In this document: piece by piece, positions 33,251 through 46,861 of the stretch
Layout: every line of letters begins with the position of its first letter
How positions within the stretch are numbered: the stretch's first letter is position 1
DNA from: Chlorocebus sabaeus
Lineage: Eukaryota; Chordata; Mammalia; Primates; Cercopithecidae
DNA: 64,000 nucleotides
NCBI RefSeq assembly: GCF_047675955.1
Contig: NC_132916.1
Location: 69,929,481 to 69,993,480 of the forward strand
Direction: 5' to 3'
The notes under the pieces: generated by a model
The model's input: only the letters and a program-made list of their open reading frames with translations
What the model was told of the DNA's origin: nothing
Database searches by the model: none
Position numbers and translations under genes: made by a program

Positions 33251-35720
33251 TTGATTATGTTGATGTAACATGCTGTCCAGATTACAGCTTTATTAGGGCA
33301 TTAAAAGCCGATGCATGTAGGGAGCCCTTATGAACTCTTTACAAATGCACCTGTTATATATCCTAAAATATATTTAAGTTTCATGAAGACCAAGAAGGGT
33401 GAAGAGACCAACTGGGGTGTCGAGGGTGGGTATGCTTGAATAACCTGATTTGGGAATTTGTTTGTGTTCTTATTTGTGTAACATCCTCTCCATGCCAAGT
33501 ATGATAGCCTTGCTTAGATGATGTAATATTAACATCATTGCTTTACAAATGCTAAAACAATTGTTTATTCATGGTACTGTTAATGGGATGGCTACTTTAT
33601 CCTTTTCTTTTAAAGGCCACAGCATGGAGACAAATTCTGACACCTCCATTTCCTCCTGTGGTGTTACAAAGCCTGATTTCAGTTCCATAAAAATAAATAA
33701 AAATAAAATGTATGCACTAATATGAAATGTTAGCTAAAATCAATAGTAATCTATTTTCTCTTGTAGTGTGAGTGGGACCCAAATAGTCAATTAGCAGTAA
33801 GCTTGTCCAAATGCATGGCGCGGAGGTTGCTAGGTGCTTCATCAGAATTTTATTTGCCCAGAGCATTTGAATAAATGAAGTGAAATGTTTCCACAGATCT
33901 CTTAATCTTTGATAGATAATTTTTGAACCTCCTGCTGAAATACTCTTGGCTAATTTCCTGCAGTAAATTTTTTTCAGTGATTGTCACAACCCATAGTAAT
34001 AAATGACATTTTCTCCGATATGTTACTATGCCTCAGTGCAGAGAGATGACACACAGGCTATGTGCATGTCTATAAGAACGCAGCTGTGTGTGCATTTTTT
34101 ATGAAAAGAAAAATAGCTTCCTCTGGAGATTTTGCTGAAAATCCCATTCCTCCTCTCAAATAACAGGCACTTAATAAATATTCATTGGGTTGCATTATAT
34201 TTTATGCTATCTCTTGGTATTCCCTGCCTCTGCAGGATTGGGGGAACAGAGTGGAAGCGTTGATGAATATAGGAAGAAATGCATATGCATTGCACCAATG
34301 TAGTCAAAGAGGTCTGAACTGGCAATTAGACTCACAAGATGCAAGTAAGCTTTACTGTTGTGTTTCCTTAGCTTTATAGAAGGATACAGGGCAGGAACCT
34401 CAGCAGGCACATCATCATCCCCTGGGGCTCAGCAGATACTTAAGTATACGGCTCTTTTTGTCCCCTTCCCCACTGAGAGTATCTGCAGTGTCCCCAGACA
34501 GTAGCCAAACGTCCCACATCTTTTATGTTGTTCTTGTCCCATAGGTCCAAGGCCTGCCAACCTTCAGCTCCCACAGCCCAAGTGTAATTCTACAGAGATG
34601 ATATTCCAAGTTTATGCTGCAGCTTCCAAGGAAGCAGGACTATGGAAAGGCACACATTCTCCCACGTCAACCCAAGCAAGGCTGATGAAAACCCTCATAT
34701 AGGTATGAATTTTTTTATTATTTGAATTGCAAAATACACACCAAAGTGATTTTTAGAAATAAAATTTTATCTTCCACTGATTTTCATTGTCCAATGGGTG
34801 AAGTGCTCATGGGGGAAATCTCTCCATAAGAGTGAAATGAAAACTTCAACCATTAACGGCTTAAGATGCCTATTGGTCCCATAGAATGACTGGTTTGTGC
34901 GCCTAACACCCAAACCTATCGGATAGTTGAATTTAAGCCCAAGGAGATCCTTCTTTGTAGTGTCTTTCAACTCTTCCTTTGGTTCTGGTCACCCCAATAA
35001 CTCTCTCAGTCAGAGAAATTTCTCTCCTGTCTAGGAACCCTTATTCGAAATTTCTGTCTTTCATAAATTTTTACTTCTACCTTGAAAGAGAATCTAAAAA
35101 CCTTGTCTCTGGGCACCAACCTACAACTGGGTTGAAAATCTTAGTGCAAGGCTTCATTCAAGAACTGTATTCTACTGAACTGCTTAGATAAGATCAAAAT
35201 TCCTAATTCAATTTACCTAAGTTGAATGTGATTTGCTTTTTTTTGTTTGTTTTTTGTGTTTTTTTGGAAGAAAAGCTATGCTACAAATAAAATAACAATA
35301 ATCCAAGTTCTACCTACAAATAAATAATGAATTAAAAATATAATCATTAAGCTTACAAATTATTCAGGACTAAAAGTGGCTTAGAATTTTAAGCCATTCA
35401 CATCTTGATAATCAGAGTAAATATTAATTCCAAAGATGAGTCTGAGCCATGCTTTGCCTCAACACAGGACAAAAGTGTATATAATACCTTTATATGTAGA
35501 TATCTTCTTGAGATTTTAAAACATAAGTTTGTTCTCACTTGACTTCTTATTTCTCTTATTGTTTATTACCTCAAATAGAGACTAATATAAATACAGCTAT
35601 TTTTATGAAAATAATCACTATTGGAAAATGTGTGAATCAAGCATAGTTTATGAGAAGTAAGAAAACAAATGTAATGTCCATATACATCAAAGTTTTAGGC
35701 ACAAAGAAGACCGATAAAAA
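33251..35720. other. Unassigned sequence
   Basis: A weak L2-like tail near 34160-34185 ('caggcacttaataaatattcattggg') and a T/G-rich run near 35240-35270. Frames 34185-34379 and 34979-35191 are unrecognised. Confidence 0.45.
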
Positions 35721-35800
35721 TATTTAAAACATATCTCAGCATTATGCCCAAATTTATATTGTTTAAAAGCATATCTCAGCATTATGCCCAAATTTATATT
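35721..35800. repeat. Two-copy 40-bp tandem duplication
   Basis: 35721-35760 and 35761-35800 match at 38 of 40 positions. The last 30 bp of each unit, beginning atatctcagc, are identical. Confidence 0.97.
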
Positions 35801-38279
35801 TTTTACAGCTTTATATACTTTATATACAAAAGTCCCCAGTGGAATTCTACAATTGGTATGATTACCTTTCAGTGGAAAGCTTTATTTGGGTACATTACTG
35901 ACATAGGTCAAATTATTTGAAGTTGTGTACTCAGGTAAAAATCCTTAAAATATTATGGATAGCTGAAACATGAAATAAGGAGCATCAGTTTGTGTGACGT
36001 TACTATGTTTTTCTTACAGTGCAAAACTTAGCATGATTTCTTAAAAATCCATGGTTAAATACACATATAAAGTTAGATTATCATAATTTATATTTGTCTA
36101 CTTTTGCTTTATATATGTATAATGCCATTTATAGTACCTCTTTATCTAATGCTTTAGTTCCCTATCATTCTATTTTTAAAAGTTTAATAACACCCCTATC
36201 ATTTCTTCAAATTTCTCCATATAGAGACATTATGTAATTCATATCTAACCAATATCAACACAGGATCCTGAATTATCCATTTAAAAAATAGCTTTTCTTT
36301 CAATTGAATTATTCACTAAATATGGTTTGGCATCATTTTGTGTGTTTGTTTGTTTTATAATGAATTGAATGTTTAGTTTGGAATGTATGACCACATAAAC
36401 CAGTTGTTATGACATTATTGATAAGTTCTTAAATTCCCCAAACTTGCTGCAAGTGACAAAATTCCAGTGCATTTCTAGGATTTCAGGATGATAACAAGAA
36501 GATCATGTCTTCAAACCGGATTATCTAGTCAAATTCTTGCCAAATCCCCCTGATAAATTACCTCAATGGAGTTCCTTTCTAATGGAGACAAATGGACTCT
36601 TCTTCCAAGTAGTTTCTGACCAATGTGCCTCAATAACATACTTGATAACCCAAGATGCACTTTCTGCTTTAATACCCTATCATCACTAGCAGGAAATGAA
36701 TCAAGAAGTTCTCAATTAGTTCCAATTTTGGTTGACTTATAAGGGAGAGATACATGCCAGTTATTACATCCCCATTTTTGACAGGAGAGATAGGTGTAAA
36801 TGAAAAATGTATCTCTCAAAATCCACTGGTTTCAAGCATACGTTGTACATTCATAAGTGTTCCTTCCTTAATCAGCAAATTATAATTTATTATTAGTTCA
36901 TATCTCCTGACTGACCTTTATCAGTTGAAGGGCTCTGACTCAGCAAGCTTTGAAGAGGAGAAATACAACTTTAAGGTGCCAAGTGCTGTTGCAGCTAATT
37001 TGTTAATATTTATGGCCTCAATCCACAAGATGAGTTATGTGAGCACACTGCAATTTTCAGTAGACATTTATGAGAGTGTGAGATTTGGAGTAGGAAAAGA
37101 TAGCTTTGGGAAAAAAAAAAAAACAGAAATCACAGACAACAAAATTTTAAGATAACTTTAAATGACCTTAAAGTAATATGGTCTTTTTTTGCATAACAAA
37201 CAAAAATTGGAAACACGCAAACACATTAATTTAACTTAGACACTCATAAATATTTATTACCCTTTCAGATTGCTTCACTGTGACACACTAAATTTCTGGA
37301 AACCTAATAACCATGGCTTGATTCTACTTTTGTAATTAGAACACTAAAAAGAAAATAAAATGGTTTATTTCTATCCAATGTGCTCTTTAACTTGGTTTGC
37401 ATAGCATCCAGGAAAATTGCTGTTGTTGTTTAATATGGATAGTCTGTACATCTCTAGCCATTACAGCATTATGGGCTTCCCCTGAGAAGTTGAGATAATA
37501 TCAAAGTGTGATAATACATATATGAAATACAAGCAGTGTTTATATATGCATTTATAGTAAAACCATTAGAAATCACCTTCTGGGAGTACAGTTTGGGGAA
37601 TATTGTGAGTTAAATCATGTTTTGTTATGATGAATAGTTTTATGTTGCTAAATAAAACATGAAAAATGTAGAAAATGAGTGTAATCCTTACTCTGTGGCA
37701 CTATTTTATAATAGCATGTATGTCTATGGATAATTTGCTACACAGTTTCACATTTGGTCAAAGTTTAATAAAGGTAAATTTATTGATTTTTAAAACTCTT
37801 GTGTTGTCAAAAAAACCCAGAAAATGAGATCTGTCATTGACTCTATGCCCTTTAAGTCAGAGGATACTAGTATACATATCAAGGTTATGACATTACCCAT
37901 TATAAAATAAGGAACAAACCAAATATCAGCATTGTGGTATGCAGACACAGTACCAAGGGCTGAGAAGAGCTTGTCCTAAAAATAAATTTCTAACAACTTC
38001 AGTATAAACAAAAATGATTAAAGAGAAAAAACCCCATTTTTTTCTTACAATAAACATATAAAATATATTTCAAATCATCATTAAATGAATAGTAGAAATC
38101 CATCTCCAAGACAATTTTGCATGAAAATAAATTATATGCATTAACATTTTTCTTTAAGTCAATATAAATTTAAGATTGCATAGAGAAAATGTCTACTGTT
38201 CCCCTCATTTCATTGTCCTTGGAAGAGGCAATACTACAGTCATCAACATTGCAAATGTCATGATTTTATAATCCACATT
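35801..38279. other. Unassigned AT-rich sequence, repeat-poor
   Basis: No Alu, L1 or LTR recognised. Plus-strand frame 36925-37155 (76 codons) is unrecognised. Repeat-poor DNA here may reflect constraint or chance. Confidence 0.45.
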
Positions 38280-38480
38280 TAATGTTTTGGCCCTCTGCAG
38301 ACTACGTCACTGGAAATGCCAGATCCCCACAGGATGCAGGAAGGATCAATTTTCATCATATGCACATAATTATTATATGGATTCCCCTCTGCCTTAATCA
38401 GATTAATGAATGTGATAGTCATGCATATCCAATCACAAATAGTTCTTTCCATCTAATTTTGTTGATAAATTTGGAAAGAT
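38280..38480. promoter_or_regulatory. Candidate regulatory motif cluster
   Basis: The sequence shows TAATC-A-GATTA at 38395-38405, followed by AATGA and an octamer-like ATGCATAT at 38421-38428. TAATC/GATTA is the core bound by OTX/PITX-type homeodomains, and ATGCAAAT-like words bind POU factors. It lies in the repeat-poor stretch. Enhancer function is inference; such short words also occur by chance. Confidence 0.25.
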
Positions 38481-38769
38481 GATCACCAGATGTAGAAGAA
38501 AAGCCGCAGAACATTCATAATGCTTTGATGGCACTGAGCCTGACCTTGCAGAGAGAGGAGACTGATGTGTGGAGCCGACTGAGAGCTGATTTCCTGTGCC
38601 CATGGATAAGTCTGGCTAGCCTCCTAGACTGTTTGTAGCAGGGAATTGCGGTGCAACTTCTGGTCTCTCTATCCAGTAAATTTGCATGCATCCGCTGGAT
38701 GAATTTTCACATTTCACTGAATTTCCATGAAAAATGTATTTAGAGCAGAATTTCATACCTGAAATACTT

Positions 38770-38985
38770 TTACATTTAGAATCATTGAATTTTAGATCAG
38801 AAAGCTAAGAGAACATTTACTCCCATCCATCATTTAACAGATGATAGCAATGAAATTCAAAAGGTTAAGTGGCTTTTCTGAAGCCATGAGATTTTTTTTT
38901 GTGTGTGTGACAAAGCCTAGACGTTCTCAATGTTGGTTCAGAGCTCTTTTATTTCCACTCTCAGATGATTCTTTATTAAATAGCT
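38770..38985 (-). mobile_element. MIR-family SINE (MIR3-like), antisense
   Basis: 'tcattgaattttagatcagaaagctaagagaacatttactcccatcc' followed by 'catttaacagatgatagcaatgaaattcaaaaggttaagtggc' matches the reverse of the MIR-family core. An interrupting T9/(GT)n run sits at about 38893. Confidence 0.6.
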
Positions 38986-39194
38986 TTTAGTATTAAAATC
39001 TGTTAAAAGGCTGGTATACCTAGATTTTAAAAAAAGTTTTAGCCTTGAAGAGTTTTTTTTTTAATTTCATTTACGCAAATTATGCAATCAAAGGTACAAT
39101 ACAGATAAGTTGAAAAGAGCTTCAAATTGATTAATGTATTTGACATTTCAAAGCTTGAGTGTTAGTAATTGATTATGTGCAACAAAAGAAAACA

Positions 39195-39325
39195 CCTGTT
39201 AATATATCTGAGAGGTTGTAAGCTCAAAGAAAGCAGGAACCATGTCTAATGAATTTCTGTGTTCCTTGTGCATAACAACTTATCTAGTGCGTAGTGAACA
39301 CTTGACATATTTGTTGAATGCCCAA
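39195..39325 (+). mobile_element. L2 3' end
   Basis: 'gttgtaagctcaaagaaagcaggaaccatgtct' and 'tagtgcgtagtgaacacttgacatatttgttgaatg' are the L2 terminal block and tail. Confidence 0.7.
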
Positions 39326-39592
39326 GGAAAACATTATGCGGGAAGAATTAGAAGGAATTAAAAGCATGCTCTTAATGTATGTTTAAAATAGTTTTGTGAC
39401 AAAACTGCAATGATAGAGTCCTGGAAGTCCACGTACCTTAGGGACATGTTATCAAAGGATCATTCAGGAAGGTGACAAAGCTGACAACTGGATCAAGAAA
39501 AGGAAACTCGATCATTTAGGAAAACCAGGAAGCTTTAGGTGTCATTGCAACCCAGAGGACTTGGGGAAAGAACCAGATAATCCAAAGTAGGA

Positions 39593-39623
<31 letters not shown>

Positions 39624-41519
39624 TAAAGAAAAAAGGTAAGGAGGACTGGACACTCCGTAAGTGGAGATATGATGTTGGAGACACTTGGCTGCACCTTAGT
39701 GAACTCTGGAAGACAGTCTATCATTTTGTTTTGCTTCCAAAGCTGAGCATCTATAAAAAACAGAAATCATGGACTCTTAGGAGAAATTTAAAACCAGTAA
39801 TTGTGATCAGTTTTTCTACATGAAGGCTTCTGTTGTGCAAAATTTTTATTTTAACTTTATTTCTTATGAAACAAAGCAAAATAGTTCTTCTTTTCAATCA
39901 CTTATAAAAGCACATATTCTGGAAAATGTAACTGCACCCAGCATTAAATAAAGAGTAATAAAGTGAAAAGTGAAAAAGAACAATCTCGTTTTGAAGAAGT
40001 TTCATGCTAGAAATGAGATTAACTGTCCACCTGAAGTGTAAGCATGGTACTTTTTTAAATTTTGAAATTAAAACTATATTATATAGATATGCATATTATA
40101 GTAAGGCAAGGGGGGTATAACAAATATAAATAGTTTGGTGCTCTTGCAGCATGAAGAATGAAAGAGCATGTGGTGAGGGATGTCAGACCCTCACTCTTGA
40201 TGAACGCTGACTACTTGGAGGATAAACGGATTTCCAATGCCCTTACCATTGCTAAACTTAGTGTTAACAGAAGAAATAAATAAAAGTGAGTGAGATAAGC
40301 TGCATTAGAATCCCACAAGAGTATGATGAAACATGTTGGAGGTTTTGGGTCGTGTGTCTTGGGAAGCTCATCTCTGGAGCTCCGACTAAAACATGCAGCG
40401 CCTTCAAAGGCAGTGAGCCTCATTTGTACAGTCAATGATTTAAGAGAGATTAAGGATTTTCTCACTTAGTGTATGTACTAAGATGGCTTCTAGAGATTAG
40501 ATACACCCTACATTTTGCCTCAAGATATTTTCCTTGTCCAGGTAAGTGCTAATGTGCAAAACTTTCTGAAGAAGCATGAAGTCCGAGAGAAATATGCTAA
40601 GACTATCCGGAGTCTATGAAGCCAATACTTTTTATTATGTTTAGGTATGGAGTGAAAAAACTAAACTAAGTGGTTGAGGTATTTGTGAAATGTAACCTCA
40701 GAAAGCTTTGAAATGTTCCAGAAGTGTTTGAGACCAAGCATGAGATAAAATGCTAACAATATATTGGAACTAAATTAAAAGGAAGGTCAGAACACAGCCG
40801 TGTCTGAATGGGAGATATAAAACACAGTGAACACAAATTGATAATGCTGAGGCAAGACATCATTTATTGCTCTTCCATTTTTCTTTTAGGGAACAAGTAA
40901 TAAAATTGAAATGAATGAGCCAATTTTAAACCTAATTTTCATACAGCATCATTTCTCCTGAAGGTCCACCAGAGATAGAAACCAAAGAGAAAAATAAAGA
41001 GAAAAACAACTTACTTCACCTTCAACTCATCTCATCAAAGGGAGAGGGGCTTGATATCTTGCCTGAGAAATACTTTTTAAAAATAGAAATTCTGAACTAC
41101 AAATGGATTTTTATTATTATGTGCATACATTCTGAACGTGCATAATAGTGCACAGTTCAGTCTCCATGCACATATACACTCACACCTTCAAATATGCACT
41201 TTATTCTCTCTCTGTTACTCTGTCATCTATCCACAAACCCATCTATTTATCTTCATTCCTAAGTCATCTAAAATACGGTTTTTGTTCTGCATGTGGTAGT
41301 GTTTTTATCCCCTTGTGCTTGTATCTGTTTTTCTCATTGACAATATGTCTGTTTTAATTATTATCTAGTAGATAAAAAGTTGTTGCTTTGAAGAGTTTAT
41401 CAAGAGATTCTGCATGATTCTTTTTTTGGAAATTGTCAAGATTTTGTCAAGAACCGTGAAAGGTCTGAAATTTTACCCTATGTGCAAGCTAAAAGGGTAG
41501 TCTACCACAGCTTCCTGGA
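39326..41519. other. Unassigned sequence with A22 tract
   Basis: A22 at 39592-39613 stands alone with no SINE or LINE body before it. Frames 40211-40465 (minus) and 41148-41357 (plus) are unrecognised. Confidence 0.45.
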
Positions 41520-41930
41520 TGCCAGCTGAAGAAATGAGACTCTTGGATTAGAGACAAAGGACTTTGTTATTCACAGCACAACAGGCCTTTTAGGCTTCAT
41601 GTTCCCATTGGTTCCCCTTCCCCCTAGTCCCAAGCCGGGCAGCACACAGCAGCCCAGACTGCTGCATACAAAGCAGGTCTGTAGCCCTGATGAACCTGAG
41701 CTGAGGAAACCCATTTATTTACAAAGACTGTGAGCAAACATGCTCAAACTTTGCCCCAGAGAGACATTATCTTTGTTATCCCGGACAGCAGGAAAAAAAA
41801 AAAAAAAAAAAAAAAATTCTGCCCTCTGCTCCAGAGAGAGACACTCTCTCTATCTTCCAAAAATCTGTTTGCTCTGTAAACATCCTTGAAAAGACAGTCC
41901 AGAACAAAATATTGTCAGTGCATTTCAGCA
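41520..41930 (-). mobile_element. Probable old LTR, antisense, with A24 tract
   Basis: On the minus strand, 'tctttgtaaataaatgggtttcctcagctcagg' gives an AATAAA poly(A) signal with a typical U5-like stretch behind it, ending 'cttcagctggca'. An A24 run at 41793-41816 (plus strand) lies inside. The family and right end are not fixed, and no TSD was found. Confidence 0.42.
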
Positions 41931-42082
41931 GAAACATGAGAGCCTTGTCTCCCACTATAGACTTGCTTCTGTAGTTCTGAGCACATACGGTCCTAAAATA
42001 TTCATTTTTAACAGCCAAAGGGTAAATATTTAGTTTGCCTGTCCATTTCCACAAAGTTCTCTTGTCAGACAATAAGCACTGT

Positions 42083-42122
42083 TTTCTTTTCTTTTCTTTT
42101 TCTTTTCTTTCTTTCTTTTTTA
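42083..42122. repeat. (TTTTC)n pyrimidine microsatellite
   Basis: About 40 bp of irregular ttttc/tttc units. The frame 42035-42256 crosses it. Confidence 0.85.
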
Positions 42123-43433
42123 ATTTAAAGAATCAATCCTGGTACAGAGGCACCAATCTCTCTCTTCTGTGTTTTGACCTTAACAACCTCAATAGTTTTT
42201 CAAACATGTGCCGTATTTGGGCCATCTCATTTCTTCCATCTTTCCTTCTTCCTTAGACTGCAGTCCCATGCCATCTGGGTGAACATTCTAGCTCTAGTGT
42301 TTATGTGTTGCCAACGTCTGCTGCAACTAATGAATTGGGTTGTCTGTGTGTTTGATAAGATCTCAGTAGGTGAGGATTCCAGCACCATTTGATTGTTTCA
42401 TTCTTGGATTTTTACAGATTAAGTAATGCTCCTCTCTTCTCCTTCAAAATTCCTCTGAGAACATCTATTCCTTCATTTCATATCAGTTTCACACTGGCAA
42501 AGGATCATACCACAGGAAAGCAGTGTTCCAAGTACTTCTGTAAAAACACAGTTTCATGTCCAGTTTCCTAAATCTGAGAAAGAAGAGGATTTTTATTTTT
42601 CTTTAATTGTATGCTATAAATACTAAATGCTATTCTTAATGTAATGAAAATGATCACAAACATACCCTCACTTTTGCATTCAGAGAAGTTTGGACCCCTT
42701 CAAAATAAACTTCTTGGAAGTCATTGACTTACTTTTCTTGTTTGCTTTTACACAAAATGTGTTTGGCATTGTCTTCAGAATCTAACATAAATTTTTAAAA
42801 TTTTCTTCCCAAAGTAGCCAATCTTAATCCTTTCATACTGAGTTCTACTTTTGGAAATCCTTAAAAGTTATTTAGAGCCCAATACAAGAAGTAGATAAAC
42901 AAATGAGTTTAAAAATATGTGAATACATGTAATGAAACAGATATCCTTGTGTGGTTGATAAAGACAGTTCTGGCCAAAAAGTTCCAAATGTTTCAGGTTT
43001 TCACAGCTTTGGAGGAAATTAAAAGTAGCTTGTCTTCTTCAGAGGATGGGGGGATTCCGTTACTGAAAGTATAACTGATGAAAACTTGTTTAAAGTGTAC
43101 TCCTTTTTATGATTTTATTCATAAAACAGGAATCATTTTAAAGATAAAGCGATTATATCAAAACAGAGGAATTTTGTCCGTAGACATCATCTATGCATTG
43201 CCAGATCCTATGAAATCACTTGAAGAGTTGCTTACATTGCCAGCAACATGACTGTTAATTTCTCCTTTTATAAACTCTTGTGCTCCTTTGTTTTATCTTG
43301 TTTTTGGAAGATATTGTGTTTGGTCAGAAACAATGGATATTTGTGAATAAATCCTATAATTTACATGACATTGAGTTAAATTTAGGCAAAAAAAACAGTC
43401 AGCTTAAGTTTTACTTATATATAAAAATTGGGA
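42123..43433. other. Unassigned sequence
   Basis: No gene or named repeat. Frames 42174-42392 and 42389-42571 are short and unrecognised. Confidence 0.45.
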
Positions 43434-43733
43434 TTTTTTTTTTTTTTTTCGAGACAAAGTCTCGCTCTGTTGCCCAGGCTGGAGTGCAGTGGTACAGTCT
43501 TGGCTCAATGCAACCTCCGCCTCCCAGGTTCAAGCGATTCTCCTGACTCAGCCTCCCGAGTAGCTGGGATGGCAGGCACATGCCACCACGCCTGGCTAAT
43601 TTTTTGTATTTTTTTTAGTAGAGACGGGGTTTCACTGTGTTAGCCTGGTGGTCTCAATCTCCTGAACTTGTGATCTGCCTGCCTTGACCTCCCAAAATGC
43701 TGGGAATACAGGCACGAGCCACCGCACCTGGAA
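43434..43733 (-). mobile_element. Full-length Alu (AluS-like), antisense
   Basis: T16 tail, 'gagacaaagtctcgctctgt', 'cgagtagctgggatggcagg', ending 'gagccaccgcacctgg'. The plus-strand frames 43280-43546 and 43428-43643 are Alu shadows. It closes an 11-kb stretch lacking Alu. Confidence 0.95.
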
Positions 43734-46319
43734 TATTAATACCTGGCCTACAGGATGATTTTTAGATTAACGAGATAGTATATTTGAAGGTAATGGCAAA
43801 ATTGAAAAAGAATTGATGCTCAACAATTCTCTTTTCACCCTCCCTTTATCTTCCTGCTTGCCTTGCTCAGGATTGTATTTTACATGTCAATTTAATATTT
43901 CCTTTGGAACAGAGGAAATGGATCAAAATCTTTAAGTTTATGGTGGCTAAGCTGCCAGCTTGAAATTTATTCTCAAAGTGCATGCCTACTCATGACAAAG
44001 AGACAGGAGAGATAAGAGGCCTCTTCCTACTAGCACCTTCCCTGTGTGGGATGCAGATGGATCTGTGTAACAAGATGGGAATAGAAATAGAATCCACCCC
44101 AAACTACTGAGGTAGGCTTCAACCCTATGATGTTAGCCAAGAAACTGTTTAAATACTATTTCCTCCAATATGCAACCCTTTCAGTGGGTGGAACCATCAA
44201 GAAAAACATAAGACCTGTGTTCAATGGGGTTAGAGGAGGTCAGCATAGCAGTGGAGTCATCTACAGAAGGATAAAAGAACTAAGTTCTCCTTCTCCAAAT
44301 GCTTACTCAAGCTTCTCTACTAGGCGACAACTGGAACCTTGTATCTGAGGGGAAGAGGGTCCTCTGCTCAGGAGAATGTTTGGAACTAGGAGGGTGTGGA
44401 ATGTGGGTGGGAGTATAGCCCTGGGGAAAAGAGAGTTTTGAAGTTTTGAAGATTTTACTTTTCTGCTAATAAAATACTTGCAGATTTTGTGGAGTAGCAT
44501 TAGCATTGCACAGAGTCCTTTTGCCTGAGGTTTTCCCTGAATCCTATCTCCTGGGAACCTAGGAGACACTGTGGGAAAGATGAGTCCTCAGAGGCAAGAG
44601 AAATGGCATCCTAACAATTTAAAATCCCACAGATAGTCTTTCCTTGGTGATTCTTAGTTTCTACTCTTGAACTTCCCTGAGTTATTTCCAGGTATAGGGT
44701 GAGGAGGGGGAATTTAAATTCCTCTTTCTAGATTGTTTTCTATTAAATCTCAAAATTGTCGGGAAAGGAAAGATAAATTGGATGCTGTTTTGGTTGGTCT
44801 CTGCCACTGTTTTTTTGCCCATGCATTGGTATTCTAAGATTGGTCAGCAGTGCAGCTCTAGCCCTGTGGGAGAAACTGTAAAAGTCTAAAGGGAAAAGAA
44901 AACAGCTGCATGCTAAATTGGGAAGGGGGAAAAGAAAAAGGAAATCCTTGTAGATCAAGGAGGGGCCAGCAACCTACATCTAGTCCCCACTATCAAATTT
45001 ACCTTTTTTTTTTTTTTCCAAAAAGCCTAGTATCCTTGGACATCACATTTTAAAAGAAAGCCAAAAATGAAAATCTCCATTCATTGAAATAATAAATAAC
45101 CCTTTCTACTGGCAGAAGTGAGTACAAGAAATGGGTCCTAGTACAATTCTACTGATAAGGTTCCTGGGAGCTGCTGAACTGTCAAAACAAGGACACGTAA
45201 CTACTGAAACTCAATGGGGGGAAAAAAAAAGGTCAAGTGGATGCTACAAGAGAGCCTTAGTTTTTAAAAAGATTTAAGGCAACAATGACAATAAAAAATT
45301 AGCAGGAGAAGTTGGAGTAAAGTTGAACAATTAGTCTGTAATTATCGTTATCATAAATTTTTACAATTGTGAATATAGGTACACTTTCCAAGAAAATTAC
45401 CTTTGCCTGTGAAAATTGGTCAGTATTGAACTAATCAATTTGATAGTACATGTGGCCTTCTATCTTCTACATAGCAGAAATGTCACTCTCAGGTAGGAGT
45501 GCATGGGTAGCATACAATTTTTGAGCCCCAATATTTTCTGTCCAGGGTCTCCTGGTGCCTTTTTATACTGGCCTCACGGTTAGACCTATGGTGTTTTGCA
45601 TTCTGATTGCAGGGGGGCTGCTGGTTTACGCCCTCTGTGTGCTCCTGGTGTTTATAATGAAGGATCGCTCCAGTGGGAGAGCTTAAAGAGTTCTTTACAT
45701 GTTATTCCCTTAGCCACCACGGGCTGTAAATCATCTTTTCAGGTGTTGGCTTTCCTTGGCTTTCTGCCGTGCCTGGCTGATGGTATGAGGGGACAAAGTA
45801 TAGAGAGGATACAACTGTTTTGCAGCAAGTTTCTGAAACTCAGCACATCCTGGAGGCTTTCTTCCACCTTTACCATCTTAAAAGTAGCATTTTAAGGTGA
45901 CTAGGATGTCATGAATAGCTCTTGATGTGTATTACTAAATATGTGAAAAATCAATATCCATTTCAAGGAACTGCTTTATTTCACAAGGCTTTCTTGTGGT
46001 GCTCACAGTTCTGGCACAGACTTTATTTTCCCTAAGGCTCAGAAAGACCAATAATACTTTGTTGCCATTTTTATTTTTATCAATAAAATTCCTTTGGCTG
46101 TCAAATCTTCTCTTAAGCAATGTTTAAGAGTTTGAGCAGCAAAAATGTTTGAGGTTATTCTTGAATTAGAGATTCAATTTTATTCCACCCAATGCAAATA
46201 CTACGCATTGACATGTACCATGTGTTAAGTACCCACTCACAGAGGTGCACAAGACAGAAACCTAGAGACATAGACACTCGCCTACATTAAATCCACCCCC
46301 AGCTCTGTAAGTCAGTTCT
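43734..46319. other. Unassigned sequence, 2.6 kb
   Basis: No named repeat. Frames on both strands (44127-44348, 44303-44569, 44743-44958, 45596-45895) have no recognised domain. Confidence 0.45.
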
Positions 46320-46754
46320 TCGTATCCATATCAATCTGGATTTTCCAGAGAACATATATATCCTATTGGTTCTCTTTTTTGGAGGGAGAATGAGAGAGAG
46401 AGACTGAGATTTATTTTAAGGTATTAACTCACATGACTGTGGAGGCTGGCCAGTCTAAAATCCATAGGGTAGATTAGGAGGCTAGAAATTTAGGCAGGAT
46501 TTATATGGTACAGTCTTGAGGCAGAATTCTTTTTTCTCTAGGAAACCTCCGATTTTTGCTCTTAAGACCTTCTACTGACCACGTGAGTCCCATCTACATT
46601 ATGCAGAGTAATCTGCTTGACTTCAAGTTAACTGATTATAGATGTAAATTACACATCCACAAATACCTTCACAATAATACCTGGACAAGTATTTGACCAA
46701 ACAAATGAGCATGATAGCCTAGCCAAGTTGACACATAAAATTAATCATCACAAC
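46320..46754 (-). mobile_element. ERVL/MLT2-type LTR, antisense
   Basis: The plus strand reads 'ggattttccagagaacatat...atcctattggttc', 'gacgtgagtcccatctacatt'-like text, and ends 'aagttgacacataaaattaatcatcaca', the reverse of an LTR that starts tgtgatggttaattttatgt. A second member of the family lies at 47355-47955 in the same orientation. MLT2 is my best name. Confidence 0.68.
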
Positions 46755-46861
46755 ATGCAAACTATCTCAGTTCTCTCTACTCTTCTTTATCTTTACTGCT
46801 GCTATTCTTGTTTAAACAACCAGTTTCTTTTACCTGGACAAATGCAACAGTATTCTACCTG
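46755..46861 (+). mobile_element. L2 LINE piece
   Basis: 'cagtttcttttacctggacaaatgcaacagtattctacctgctctgtt' matches the L2 'cctggattactgcaacagcctcctaactgg' block. It is cut by an MLT1-type LTR. Confidence 0.55.

Noticed and set aside
39592..39613. A22 tract as the tail of a processed pseudogene
   Set aside because: The preceding 200 bp do not resemble a coding 3' end or known mRNA, and no flanking duplication was seen.
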